DNA from: Edaphocola flava
GTDB lineage: Bacteria; Bacteroidota; Bacteroidia; Chitinophagales; Chitinophagaceae
NCBI RefSeq assembly: GCF_004118155.1
Contig: NZ_SAIQ01000003.1
Span: 124,001-188,000 of the forward strand
Length of the DNA: 64,000 nucleotides
Reading direction: 5' to 3'
Shown here one piece after another: positions 25,152 through 33,813 of this stretch (the stretch's first letter is position 1; every line of letters begins with the position of its first letter). Under the pieces are notes generated by a model. It saw only the letters and a program-made list of their open reading frames with translations, was not told the DNA's origin and did no database searches. The position numbers and the translations under genes are program-made.

Positions 25152-28049
25152 TTGACAAAATCCTTACACCATATCCTATTTGCCATAATGGCCCTGTTCT
25201 GTGTATGCTCCACTACGGTGTTGTATGCGCAGAAAGTGATTATTGGTAAGGTTATTTCCGAAAAAGAAAAAACACCGTTGGCTGGCGCTATGGTTATATA
25301 CGAGCAGGACACTGCCCGTACAGATAGTCTCGGTGGCTTTATCTTGTCTACCCAGTCAGCAGCCCGTCAACTATTGGTACTGGCACCCGGTTATACACAG
25401 TCTATTGTTCCCTTACGGGAAGAGGCAGACCTGATGCTGACCATTATGCTATATGCAGAAAAAGAGGAAGGCATTTTTGTGGATGACCGCAAAGCACCTA
25501 AAATGCTTCATGTCGATTCGCTGAAAGGCCAGGGAAATGACACTAGTACCTTTACCGGAACAGTGGGTAAGATAGCCGGCTACATATATGGTCGGGACAA
25601 AACAGAAGCTATGCCCGGCGTAGCTATATTTCTGAAGGAAGAAGAGGAGGGGGCCTTAAGTGATGACAGCGGTCATTTCGAAATCCTCTTCAATGGCGAC
25701 AAACAGTCCCTGCATATATCTGCCCTGGGTTATGAAGAATTAGATACCATAGTTGCTGCAGGTACTACAGATCTGAAAATATACCTGAAACCTATAGAAA
25801 AGGAGCTGGGAGAGGTAATGGTACTGGCTAGGAGAAAAGGTCGCTATCGCAATAAAAACAACCCGGCTGTAATGCTCATCAGGCAGGTGATTGATCATAA
25901 AGAACAGAACCGTATGCTGAATGATGAGGATGCAAAGTTTGTTTCTTACGACAAGATGGTCTTGTATGCCAGTAATCTGCCGCGGTCGATCAAACGCAAC
26001 TTTTTCTTCCGTAAGTTTCGATTCCTGTTCCAGAATGAAGATACTACAATGATGAAAGGGCGCAAACTGTTGCCCCTGTTCGTCACCGAAAATATTGCAG
26101 ACAATTACTGGAGTAAATCCCGGCAGAAAAAAGCGACGGTCATGACCTCTGAAAAGCGCATGCGCTTTGGCTCCGGACTGATAGAAAGCAATAACATTTC
26201 CTCCTTCCTGGACCGCTTGTACGACCAGGTAGATATTTATGATAATAAGATCAGGGTGCTGAATAATTTCTTTCTCAGCCCGATTGCTCCTGCGGCACCG
26301 CAACTGTATAAATACTACATTGTAGATACCACTATTGTAGATGGCCATAAGGTTGTGCAGCTTGAGTTTGAGCCCCGAAATAAAAAAGATTTTTGTTTTA
26401 TGGGCAGGATATTTGTGACCCTGGATCCGGACTATGCGGTGACGAAAATACAGATGGGCATTCCTAAAGGGATAAACCTGAACTGGACCAATGATCTGCG
26501 CATAAATTTAGGATTTGAAAAGCAGGCTTCTAATGGTAAGTACTGGCAGACAGAAAGCAATTACTTTGTCAACTTCGGGCTGTTCAATTCTAAGCGGGGT
26601 GCTGTAGGGGTACGTAATATACGGCGCAGCGATTACCAGGCCAATGTATCCATTCCGGATACGGTATTTAAAGAAAAGCAGCAGTCCTTAGAATATTTCG
26701 GTGATACCACGCTGAAGCGCGACAATGTATTCTGGGACGATAACCGCCCGGAACCGCTTACGTATCATGAAGAAAAAGCTTACCGTAATGTGGATAGCCT
26801 TATTACCCTAAAGGCCTACAAGAATATGATGGAGTGGGGCTATGTACTGGCCAGTGGCTATAAGAACCTGGGTGCTGTAGAAGTCGGTAGTCTCTATGAT
26901 CTCTATACCTACAACCAGTTAGAAGGTCATAAGTTCAGGGTAGGTGCCCGAACCAATATTAAAAAATGGCAACGCTTCCTGGTAGAAGGTTATGCAGCAT
27001 ATGGTACACGCGATGAGCGATTTAAGTATTATATCGGCGGCAGCTATTCCCTTGCTAAAAAGTATATTTATGGCTTCCCTTCAAACTATATCAAACTCAG
27101 CTACCAGAGTGATGTACGGGCACCAGGGCAGGCATTAGGCTTTGCCACCCAGGAGAAAGTTGCAGACATTGCCAAGCGCGGCGATGGCAACCGCTGGATC
27201 TATAACAAGCTTTTTACTGCACAATACACAAAAGAGTTGCACAACCATATGACCTTTACCCTCGGTTATAATAACTGGCAGCAGGAAGCAGCAGGAAACC
27301 TGTACTTTGCCCGGGCCTCTGACCAGATGGATACTGTGCGCAATATCAACACCAATGAGTTCAGCCTCAACTGGCGCTGGTCTCCCAATGAGAAGTTCTA
27401 CCAGAACAAACGTTACCGCGGCTATATGAGCAACGGGGCATTGGCCCTTTCGATGAAGGCCACAATGGGCTTTAATGAGGGATATGGTGCGCAAACGATA
27501 CCTTACCAGAGACTAGATGCCAATCTGACTAAAACATTTTTCCTGGCACCACTTGGAGAGGCGCGCATCACCCTGAATGCCGGTTACCTCTGGGGCACTG
27601 TACCTTATCCATTGCTGTTTATACCGCAGGCCAACCAGACTTACCGTTTCAGCGTAGGCGCGTACAACCTGATGAACTTTATGGAATTTGCCAGTGATAA
27701 ATATGTGGGACTTATTGTTGACTATCATATGAAAGGCTTCGTACTGAACCGTATACCACTGGTCAATAAACTCAAGCTCAGAGAAGTATTTTGTTTCAAA
27801 GCATTGTACGGTGGCATACGTAATGATAACCTGCCCCAGTACAACAAATCATTATTACTGTTCCCCGCAGATGCCAATGGCAGACCTATTGTCAACAGCT
27901 TGGGCACACTACCTTATATAGAAGCGAGTGTGGGCGTAGAGAATATACTACAGGTACTGCGTATCGATTTCGTAAAGCGATTTACGTATACCGATCTGCC
28001 TAATGTATCGCCTACCGGTATTCGTTTCAGCTTCGGATTTGACTACTAG
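25152..28049 (+). CDS. DUF5686 outer membrane protein with two carboxypeptidase-regulatory domains
   Basis: 965 residues from TTG 25152; the first in-frame ATG (25188) would cut the signal peptide, which runs to about residue 26 (TVLYAQ). Two CarboxypepD_reg-like beta-sandwiches follow (about 27-110, KVIIGKVISEKEKTPLAGAM; and 135-215, GYIYGRDKTEAMPGVAIFLK). The DUF5686 region then contains periplasmic segments and a long beta-barrel (strands such as RFLVEGYAAYGTRDERF, YKNLGAVEVGSLYDLYTYNQ) ending in GIRFSFGFDY. The family is abundant in Bacteroidota, usually an outer membrane protein of unknown substrate. It begins 10 bp after the PAP2 gene. Confidence 0.88.
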   Translation: MTKSLHHILFAIMALFCVCSTTVLYAQKVIIGKVISEKEKTPLAGAMVIYEQDTARTDSLGGFILSTQSAARQLLVLAPGYTQSIVPLREEADLMLTIMLYAEKEEGIFVDDRKAPKMLHVDSLKGQGNDTSTFTGTVGKIAGYIYGRDKTEAMPGVAIFLKEEEEGALSDDSGHFEILFNGDKQSLHISALGYEELDTIVAAGTTDLKIYLKPIEKELGEVMVLARRKGRYRNKNNPAVMLIRQVIDHKEQNRMLNDEDAKFVSYDKMVLYASNLPRSIKRNFFFRKFRFLFQNEDTTMMKGRKLLPLFVTENIADNYWSKSRQKKATVMTSEKRMRFGSGLIESNNISSFLDRLYDQVDIYDNKIRVLNNFFLSPIAPAAPQLYKYYIVDTTIVDGHKVVQLEFEPRNKKDFCFMGRIFVTLDPDYAVTKIQMGIPKGINLNWTNDLRINLGFEKQASNGKYWQTESNYFVNFGLFNSKRGAVGVRNIRRSDYQANVSIPDTVFKEKQQSLEYFGDTTLKRDNVFWDDNRPEPLTYHEEKAYRNVDSLITLKAYKNMMEWGYVLASGYKNLGAVEVGSLYDLYTYNQLEGHKFRVGARTNIKKWQRFLVEGYAAYGTRDERFKYYIGGSYSLAKKYIYGFPSNYIKLSYQSDVRAPGQALGFATQEKVADIAKRGDGNRWIYNKLFTAQYTKELHNHMTFTLGYNNWQQEAAGNLYFARASDQMDTVRNINTNEFSLNWRWSPNEKFYQNKRYRGYMSNGALALSMKATMGFNEGYGAQTIPYQRLDANLTKTFFLAPLGEARITLNAGYLWGTVPYPLLFIPQANQTYRFSVGAYNLMNFMEFASDKYVGLIVDYHMKGFVLNRIPLVNKLKLREVFCFKALYGGIRNDNLPQYNKSLLLFPADANGRPIVNSLGTLPYIEASVGVENILQVLRIDFVKRFTYTDLPNVSPTGIRFSFGFDY

Positions 28050-28122
28050 AAAATAGTCACAGTTTTGTCACATAAAGTCTTGTCAAAATCGGCTTTCTGA
28101 AGCTTTTTGTTTTATATTTGCC

Positions 28123-28130
28123 CAAAACAA
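28123..28130 (+). promoter_or_regulatory. Bacteroidota -7 element for the small membrane protein gene
   Basis: TATATTTG (then C), 7 bp before the ATG at 28137. This very short distance predicts a nearly leaderless transcript and supports the 28137 start over the longer frame. Confidence 0.5.
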
Positions 28131-28136
28131 AAAATC

Positions 28137-28607
28137 ATGAATACAGGACTATTACATGTACACAGCCTCTTACGCTATCTTATTGTGATCGTAGGTTTAT
28201 GGGCTATTTTCAAAGCTGCTTCAGGTATGAGTGGCGGAAAAGCATATACCAAATCAGACCAGAGACCAGGTTTGTTTTACCTCATCTTTATGGATCTGCA
28301 GCTGGTGGTAGGCCTTTTGTTGTATGTAATGGGTGGTTTCGGCATCAAGCGTATCAAGGAAATGGGTATGGCTGAGGTGATGAAAGACCAGATCAGCCGT
28401 TTTTTCGTAATGGAACATACCTTGGGTATGCTGATCGCACTGATCCTGGTGCATATAGGTTATGCACAAACCAAAAAAGCAACACTGAGTGATCAGAAAA
28501 AATACTCCAAATCATTCTGGTTCTTCCTGATCTCCTTTATCATCATTCTGGCATCTGTGCCATGGCCTTTCAGAGAGCTGGGCAGAGGATGGATGCCGGG
28601 TATGTAA
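28137..28607 (+). CDS. Four-helix membrane protein, cytochrome-b-like by recall
   Basis: 156 residues, starting MNTGLLHVHSLLRYLIVIVG; the longer frame from 28107 contains the promoter and is rejected. Four TM segments: about 12-30, 52-70, 100-118 and 130-150. Histidines in or near helices (LHVHS, EHTLG, LVHIGY) could bind heme, and similar Bacteroidota proteins are labelled 'cytochrome B', but no classical b561 pattern is clear. A good terminator follows, so it is a single-gene unit. Confidence 0.7.
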   Translation: MNTGLLHVHSLLRYLIVIVGLWAIFKAASGMSGGKAYTKSDQRPGLFYLIFMDLQLVVGLLLYVMGGFGIKRIKEMGMAEVMKDQISRFFVMEHTLGMLIALILVHIGYAQTKKATLSDQKKYSKSFWFFLISFIIILASVPWPFRELGRGWMPGM

Positions 28608-28633
28608 TCTTTTTAATTATATTGTATATTGCA

Positions 28634-28665
28634 GGGTATGAAGCACAACACTTCATACCCTTTTT
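28634..28665 (+). terminator. Intrinsic terminator of the small membrane protein gene
   Basis: 10-bp stem GGGTATGAAG/CTTCATACCC, 7-nt loop, followed by TTTTTATATA. Confidence 0.85.
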
Positions 28666-28691
28666 ATATAGGTAAACACAGCCTTTGAACC

Positions 28692-29411
28692 ATGCGCTAT
28701 CTCTATGTCATTTATGCACTGCTCACTTTTGTGATCGGTTTCCTGATTCGCCTGCCTTTTATACTTCTGTTCAGCCTGGATGGCGTGCGGGGCCGAAAGG
28801 CTACCTGGAAGCTGGTACAGCTCTGGAGTATAGAGTGGTTTTTCCTGATCGGAATCCGCAGCCGCAGGATATTCGAAGCCCCCCTGGACGCAAAAAAAGG
28901 GCCATATATAGTAGTGGCCAATCATATTTCCTACATGGATATACCGATCCTGTTCCGGACATTGCCGTTTTATGCGCGGCCGCTGGCCAAATTTGAGCTG
29001 GGAAAGATACCCTTGTTCGGTTTTTTGTACAAACAACTGGCGGTTACAATAGACCGCTCCAGCGGCAAAAGCAAACTTGCCGGCGTGCATAAGTTAAAAG
29101 ATACTATAAATGAGGGTGGAAGTATACTTATTTTCCCCGAAGGAACGTTTAATGAAACAGGAGCACCTCTTAAATCGTTTTATGATGGTGCCTTCCGGGT
29201 GGCGATCGAAACCCAGGCGCCTATACTGCCGGTTGTCTTTTTAGACGCATTGTCGTTATGGCATTATAAAAGCTTCTGGTCATTGAAGCCGGGGATAAAC
29301 AGAACTGTATTTCTGCCGGTAATTGATACAGCCAAATATGGAAAAGATATGCACCAGCTAAAGGAAGACACCTTCAAAAGCATGGAAAAGGCTATCTTGC
29401 AATATAAGTAA
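28692..29411 (+). CDS. 1-acyl-sn-glycerol-3-phosphate acyltransferase family protein (PlsC-like)
   Basis: 239 residues. N-terminal TM helix (about 5-28), then the PlsC fold: HX4D motif NHISYMD with His78 and Asp83, the substrate-binding FPEGT (148-152), and PILPVVFLDA for the fourth block. This family moves acyl chains onto lysophosphatidate or related glycerolipids at the inner membrane; the true acceptor cannot be told from sequence. It is bounded upstream by a terminator and downstream by a 590-bp gap, so it stands alone. A start at ATG 28692 places the TM helix naturally. Confidence 0.88.
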   Translation: MRYLYVIYALLTFVIGFLIRLPFILLFSLDGVRGRKATWKLVQLWSIEWFFLIGIRSRRIFEAPLDAKKGPYIVVANHISYMDIPILFRTLPFYARPLAKFELGKIPLFGFLYKQLAVTIDRSSGKSKLAGVHKLKDTINEGGSILIFPEGTFNETGAPLKSFYDGAFRVAIETQAPILPVVFLDALSLWHYKSFWSLKPGINRTVFLPVIDTAKYGKDMHQLKEDTFKSMEKAILQYK

Positions 29412-29476
29412 AATTTATTTTATTTTTTGTCAAAAAAATGTGACAAATTAACATACACACATTTAAGAAAAATAAG

Positions 29477-29484
29477 TAATTTTG
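29477..29484 (+). promoter_or_regulatory. Orphan Bacteroidota -7 element
   Basis: TAATTTTG in an AT-rich region; no annotated protein gene follows on this strand before a terminator at 29575-29617. Confidence 0.4.
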
Positions 29485-29619
29485 TATTACAAATAGATGT
29501 TCAATTTTATGGAGTGCACATTTAATGCCCCGTTTTATTGTATTTATATTTTTTTGTTTTGTTTTTAGTTTAAGAAAAGGTAGTTGCCGTATATTTTTAT
29601 ACCAGTGACTACCTTTTTA
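29485..29619 (+). other. Possible short transcription unit (small RNA or 23-residue peptide)
   Basis: Between the orphan -7 element and a strong hairpin lies about 130 nt. It holds one tiny frame, 29497-29568, encoding MFNFMECTFNAPFYCIYIFL plus FCF: 23 residues, mostly hydrophobic and aromatic with three Cys. This could be a membrane micropeptide or chance. Sequence alone cannot decide between RNA and peptide. The remaining parts of the 29412-30002 gap hold a truncated lipoprotein frame on the other strand and the purF-like promoter. Confidence 0.3.
29575..29617 (+). terminator. Terminator-like nested hairpin
   Basis: Outer stem AAAAGGTAGT/ACTACCTTTT (10 bp) with inner stem GTATA/TATAC around a TTTT loop, followed by TAATTT. 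It may end plsC-like read-through or the short transcript; A/T-rich arms allow either direction. Confidence 0.65.
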
Positions 29620-29686
29620 ATTTACTGAAAATCAGACGATTGCCAGGCTTGCAGCATTTCTTAATGTGTCTTGCTATCATTATAAC

Positions 29687-29881
29687 TCATGATGACACCA
29701 AAATAATACCCCTTAAGCTGCTGGTTAATAACCAGTCTTTGGGTACAGTAATGGTCCAGCCGATTTCTTTGCTGTGATAGTTGATGGTTTTTGGTGCAGC
29801 TACAGTCTCTGCAGACTGATCATCGGTATGGCAGGCCATTAGCCCCAAACACAATCCTGCTAACAGTATCAGGTATCTCAA
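29687..29881 (-). pseudogene. Truncated lipoprotein gene (N-terminal remnant)
   Basis: The reverse strand from TTG 29881 reads LRYLILLAGLCLGLMACH, a lipoprotein signal with Cys, then DDQSAETVAAPKTINYHSKE, then IGWTITVPKDWLL and a stop after TSSLRGIILVSS. The 'SKEIGWTI..PKDW' text resembles the start of longer Bacteroidota lipoproteins (about 180-200 residues, from memory), but no continuation is found in any frame downstream. So it looks like a 3'-truncated gene. A real 64-residue lipoprotein is the alternative. Confidence 0.4.
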
Positions 29882-29964
29882 GAAGTAAATTTGCAGCAAT
29901 TTAGCTTAAAAATGTTAAAATCATTATAGTATAAATACTGGTTATGCAAGCATTACATTTTTCA

Positions 29965-29995
29965 TTGTATAAACATCGAAATAATTGTAACTTTG
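29965..29995 (+). promoter_or_regulatory. Promoter of the PurF-like gene, giving a leaderless or nearly leaderless mRNA
   Basis: TTG (29965-29967), 20 bp, TAACTTTG (29988-29995, then C). The ATG at 30003 is only 7 bp beyond the -7 element, so the predicted start of transcription is 0-4 nt from the start codon. Confidence 0.7.
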
Positions 29996-30002
29996 CAAAC
30001 CT

Positions 30003-31847
30003 ATGTCAGATGCAATTCACCACGAATGTGGTCTCGCTTATGTTAGGTTGCTCAAACCTATTTCATACTACTTCAAAAAGTATGGTACTGCATTTTACGG
30101 CTTGAACAAGCTGTACCTTTTAATGGAAAAACAACACAACCGCGGTCAGGACGGAGCCGGCATCGCTACATTAAAACTGAATGTAGAGCCAGGTTACCAG
30201 TACATGCACCGTTTGCGTGTATCCGGACCAGGAGCCATTAAAGAGATCTTCAACCAGGTGAATAACGAGGTGGAGGAGCTGGAAAAAATGTATCCGGATC
30301 TGAAAACACACCCGGGTATGCTGAAAGGCTATCTGCGCTTCATGGGCGAAACAATGCTGGGTCACCTGAGATACGGTACGCAAGGCCGTAACAATGTTGC
30401 CTTCTGTCACCCATTCGTAAAACCGGACATTAACCCGGCAAGAAACCTGACTATGGCAGGTAACTTTAACCTGGTGAATACCGATGAATTGTATAATGCA
30501 CTGGACAGCCACCCGACACAGGAAGAGCGCACCAGTGACCTGGGTGCGATGATCGAAACCGTTCATCACTACCTATGCCAGGAAGAAGCACTTTCTCCGG
30601 AAAACCCGAATATCGCAAGAGTACTGCAACAGGCAACCAGCAAATTTGACGGTGGTTTTGTTTGCGGCGGTCTGGTGGGTAACGGCAGCAGCTTCGTGAT
30701 GAGAGATAAAAACGGTATCAGACCTGCATATTATTACCAGGATGATGAAGTGATCGTAGTAGCCTCTGAAAGACCGGCTATTCAGACCACCTTCAACCTG
30801 CAGATCGAGGATATTAAAGAATTAGAACCGGGTCACGCCGTGATTGTAGATGCCGATGGCACCTTCAATAATGTCCGTATCCTGGAAGAGTCTCCTAAAA
30901 CCGCTTGTAGCTTCGAACGTATTTATTTCAGCCGCGGTAGCGATGCTGATATCTACAAAGAGCGTATCGCTTTAGGAGAGGCATTATCTGCTGACGTACT
31001 GAAAGCGATCAACCATGATCTGAAAAACACGATTGTATCCTTCATTCCGAATACGGCCGAGATCGCCTTCTATGGTCTGATCAAAGGTCTGGAAACCTGG
31101 CTGAAAGATGTAGAGGTGGAGCGCATCATCAAGAATAAAGATACCATGAGCGATGAGGAGATCAGAGAACTGATACACCGTCGTGTAAGGATTGAAAAAA
31201 TAGCCATTAAAGATGTGAAACTGCGCACCTTCATTACCGAAGACAGCAGCCGCGACGAAATGGTACAGCACGTATATGACATCACTTACGGAACTGTAAA
31301 GCAAGGTGTTGATACCCTGGTAGTCATCGATGACAGTATTGTAAGAGGTACTACTTTACGCCAGAGCATCATTACCATGCTGGATCGCCTGAAGCCAAAA
31401 CGCATCATTATCGTTTCCTCGGCACCGCAGATCCGTTACCCGGATTGTTACGGTATCGACATGAGCCGTATGGGCGATTTTATTGCCTTCCAGGCTGCTG
31501 TTGACCTGTTGAAAGATCAGGGCAGAGAATCGGTAATGCAGGAAGTATATGACCTGATCAAAAATGCTACCGATGAGCAACTGATGGAAGAAAACTATGT
31601 ACAACGCATCTATGCAGGCTTTACGGATCAGCAGGTAAGCGATAAAATCGCTGAATTACTGAAACCGGAGCATGTAACGGCACAGGTAGATATCATTTAC
31701 CAAACCGTAGATGGCTTGCATAAATCTTGTCCGCATAATACCGGTGACTGGTACTTTACCGGCAACTACCCAACCAAAGGTGGTAACCGCGTAGCGAACA
31801 AGGCATTCGTGAACTATATGGAACGTAAGACAGGAAGAGGGTATTAA
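30003..31847 (+). CDS. Amidophosphoribosyltransferase-like protein (long PurF type)
   Basis: 614 residues, about 130-150 longer than classical PurF. After an 8-residue propeptide (MSDAIHHE) comes Cys9, the expected class II glutamine amidotransferase nucleophile, then QHNRGQDGAGIA (48-59 approx.) and the HLRYGTQG block. The PRPP-binding motif of type I phosphoribosyltransferases is clear: TLVVIDDSIVRGTT around 438-451. Extra helical segments occur near 320-420 and at the C-terminus. PurF makes 5-phosphoribosylamine in the first step of purine synthesis. Because some Bacteroidota carry both a short PurF and this long form (recall), it may be a paralogue with another acceptor. Confidence 0.88.
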   Translation: MSDAIHHECGLAYVRLLKPISYYFKKYGTAFYGLNKLYLLMEKQHNRGQDGAGIATLKLNVEPGYQYMHRLRVSGPGAIKEIFNQVNNEVEELEKMYPDLKTHPGMLKGYLRFMGETMLGHLRYGTQGRNNVAFCHPFVKPDINPARNLTMAGNFNLVNTDELYNALDSHPTQEERTSDLGAMIETVHHYLCQEEALSPENPNIARVLQQATSKFDGGFVCGGLVGNGSSFVMRDKNGIRPAYYYQDDEVIVVASERPAIQTTFNLQIEDIKELEPGHAVIVDADGTFNNVRILEESPKTACSFERIYFSRGSDADIYKERIALGEALSADVLKAINHDLKNTIVSFIPNTAEIAFYGLIKGLETWLKDVEVERIIKNKDTMSDEEIRELIHRRVRIEKIAIKDVKLRTFITEDSSRDEMVQHVYDITYGTVKQGVDTLVVIDDSIVRGTTLRQSIITMLDRLKPKRIIIVSSAPQIRYPDCYGIDMSRMGDFIAFQAAVDLLKDQGRESVMQEVYDLIKNATDEQLMEENYVQRIYAGFTDQQVSDKIAELLKPEHVTAQVDIIYQTVDGLHKSCPHNTGDWYFTGNYPTKGGNRVANKAFVNYMERKTGRGY

Positions 31848-31866
31848 TCCCGGACTGTTTATCAAT

Positions 31867-31906
31867 AAATAGCAATGGCTGAGCGGGTGCTCAGCCATTG
31901 CTATTT
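31867..31906 (+). terminator. Terminator of the PurF-like gene
   Basis: Perfect 18-bp inverted repeat (right arm GCTCAGCCATTGCTATTT) with a 4-nt loop, 20 bp after the stop codon. Confidence 0.88.
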
Positions 31907-32136
31907 AATCCTGAGATCATTTCCAGCAAAGCAAAGCGATGTCGGGCATGTACAAAATACTGGTTGTAAAGGCAATGTCCGCTCCGGCTGGAATGATGAG
32001 CAGCAATAATGACAATTGACTTACATCTTAACGATACGTTTTAACAGTATCCTTATGGTATCCACAATATAATTGGATACATTTGAGTAAGGCAAGAAGG
32101 GAATATTCCTGATATGATCCGTTGCCTTTGTATGTT

Positions 32137-33204
32137 ATGAATATAGAAATTACCGGTACCGGCTGTTTTATACCGACAGAAACCGTTACCAATGCGCACT
32201 TTTCCGACCACTCCTTTTATATGGAAGATGGAAATCCGTTCCCGCATTCCAATACAATCATTACCCGAAAATTTGTTGATATAACCGGTATCCGGGAGAG
32301 AAAGTATGTTTCTGAAAACCAGGCCAATTCTGATATTGCCTTTATTGCAGCAGACCTGGCGGTTAAAGACTCCGGCATAGATCCGGAGACGCTGGACTAT
32401 ATTATTGTAGCCCATAATTTCGGAAATGTCATTAACCAAACCGTACAGACAGATCTGGTACCCAGCATTGCCGCAAGGGTTAAGCATCAGCTACGCATTA
32501 AAAATCCGAAGTGTGTGGCCTATGATGTGATTTTTGGCTGTCCGGGCTGGATAGAAGGGGTCATACAGGCACAGGCTTTTATTAAGGCCGGTATGGCCCG
32601 TAAATGCCTGGTGATTGGTTCCGAAACGCTATCGCGGGTGGTAGACCACAATGACCGCGATTCGATGATCTATTCTGATGGTGCGGGCGCGACCGTAATC
32701 GAACTCATGCCGGAAACGGATGAGCCAAGGGGCATACTGGCTTTTGAGACGGCCAGCTTTACTTATGATGAAGTAGGGTATCTGAACCTGGGCCCTTCTT
32801 ATGATAAAGAGCGCGATCCCAATATCCGCTATATCAAAATGCAGGGAAGAAAAATATACGAATTTGCCTTACAGCATGTACCTGTGGCTATGGCCAGCTG
32901 CCTGAAGCAGAGTGGTATTCCCATAGAACAGGTCACCAAAGTATTGATACACCAGGCCAATGAAAAGATGGATGAAGCCATTCTGCAGCGCTTTTACAAA
33001 TTATATGATATGGAAATACCTGAGGGTATTATGCCCATGAGTATTCAAACCCTGGGCAATTCCAGTGTAGCCACGATACCCACATTGCTGGACCTGATCC
33101 TGAAAGGCAAACTGGAGGACCAGTCACTGTCTAAGGGAGACATTATCCTTTTTGCCTCTGTAGGGGCGGGGATGAATATTAATGCGATTGTATACAGGTT
33201 GTAA
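32137..33204 (+). CDS. 3-oxoacyl-ACP synthase III-like ketosynthase (FabH family)
   Basis: 355 residues from ATG 32137; a TTG 15 bp upstream is rejected. Thiolase-fold condensing enzyme with the full FabH triad: Cys135 in FGCPGWIEG, His272 in LIHQANEKM and Asn308 in LGNSSVATIPT. GSETLSRVVD, YSDGAGATVIE and the glycine-rich FASVGAGMN C-terminus are family features. It is slightly longer than E. coli FabH (about 317), with an insertion near 22-45 (HFSDHSFYMEDGNPF). Such second FabH-like enzymes can start branched-chain, aryl polyene or other acyl chains; none of the partner genes is nearby. It stands alone, with terminators on both sides. Confidence 0.9.
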   Translation: MNIEITGTGCFIPTETVTNAHFSDHSFYMEDGNPFPHSNTIITRKFVDITGIRERKYVSENQANSDIAFIAADLAVKDSGIDPETLDYIIVAHNFGNVINQTVQTDLVPSIAARVKHQLRIKNPKCVAYDVIFGCPGWIEGVIQAQAFIKAGMARKCLVIGSETLSRVVDHNDRDSMIYSDGAGATVIELMPETDEPRGILAFETASFTYDEVGYLNLGPSYDKERDPNIRYIKMQGRKIYEFALQHVPVAMASCLKQSGIPIEQVTKVLIHQANEKMDEAILQRFYKLYDMEIPEGIMPMSIQTLGNSSVATIPTLLDLILKGKLEDQSLSKGDIILFASVGAGMNINAIVYRL

Positions 33205-33220
33205 TCCTGATCTATAAATA

Positions 33221-33274
33221 CTTCTGTAAACCATAAAGGATGAGCCTATGCTCATCCTTTATGGTTTACAGAAG
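33221..33274. terminator. Very long bidirectional terminator
   Basis: Perfect 25-bp inverted repeat (left arm CTTCTGTAAACCATAAAGGA plus TGAGC) with a 4-nt loop, in the convergent gap between the FabH-like gene and the gene at 33294. Confidence 0.85.
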
Positions 33275-33293
33275 GTACAAAACATTCGTAATA

Positions 33294-33803
33294 CTATTCC
33301 GTATCCATAACTAATTTCAGCGAATTGGTATAATCATTATCAAAATGTACAGACACGATCTCATTGATCAGAATATCCATAGTGTCTGTTTTCCGGGCAT
33401 AGCTATCCACTAATTGAACTGTAATCTGCTCCGATTGAACATCTATTATGCTACCGATATAACAAATCTTTTCAGACTTCAACTCAAACTGCAACAGACC
33501 ATATGTATTCTGAATAGTGAAAAAGAGTGCTGTCTCATTTTCTGATAACATTAGACCAGAAGTGCCGGATAACACTCCTTTACGTTGCACTATATTTTGC
33601 TTGAATAGCTCCTCTTCATCTTGTCGAAAAGCGGACACCTTTTTATTATTAATGAGCATATATCCGTCAATAACATAATCTACCGGATTAGATTTCATCA
33701 ACGTCCAGTGATCGTTATATTCCAGAACCACGCCGCATATAGGGGTACGTCTGTTTTTCACTTTTAAGGAAACAACTTCATTGATATAAGATTTCTTTAC
33801 CAT
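33294..33803 (-). CDS. Cytosolic protein of unknown function, possibly two SH3-like barrels
   Basis: 169 residues without a signal or TM segment. The N-terminal half (SYINEVVSLKVKNRRTPICG, VVLEYNDHWTLMKSNPVDYV) and the C-terminal half (YIGSIIDVQSEQITVQLVDS, NEIVSVHFDNDYTNSLKLV) each look like a small all-beta unit with a bent-barrel pattern similar to Sm or SH3-like folds, so it may be an internal duplication. That is only inference. It is the third gene of a minus-strand run after UbiD and the ArsC-like gene, 10 bp from the latter. Confidence 0.75.
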   Translation of the reverse strand: MVKKSYINEVVSLKVKNRRTPICGVVLEYNDHWTLMKSNPVDYVIDGYMLINNKKVSAFRQDEEELFKQNIVQRKGVLSGTSGLMLSENETALFFTIQNTYGLLQFELKSEKICYIGSIIDVQSEQITVQLVDSYARKTDTMDILINEIVSVHFDNDYTNSLKLVMDTE

Positions 33804-33813
33804 CCTAATCCGG

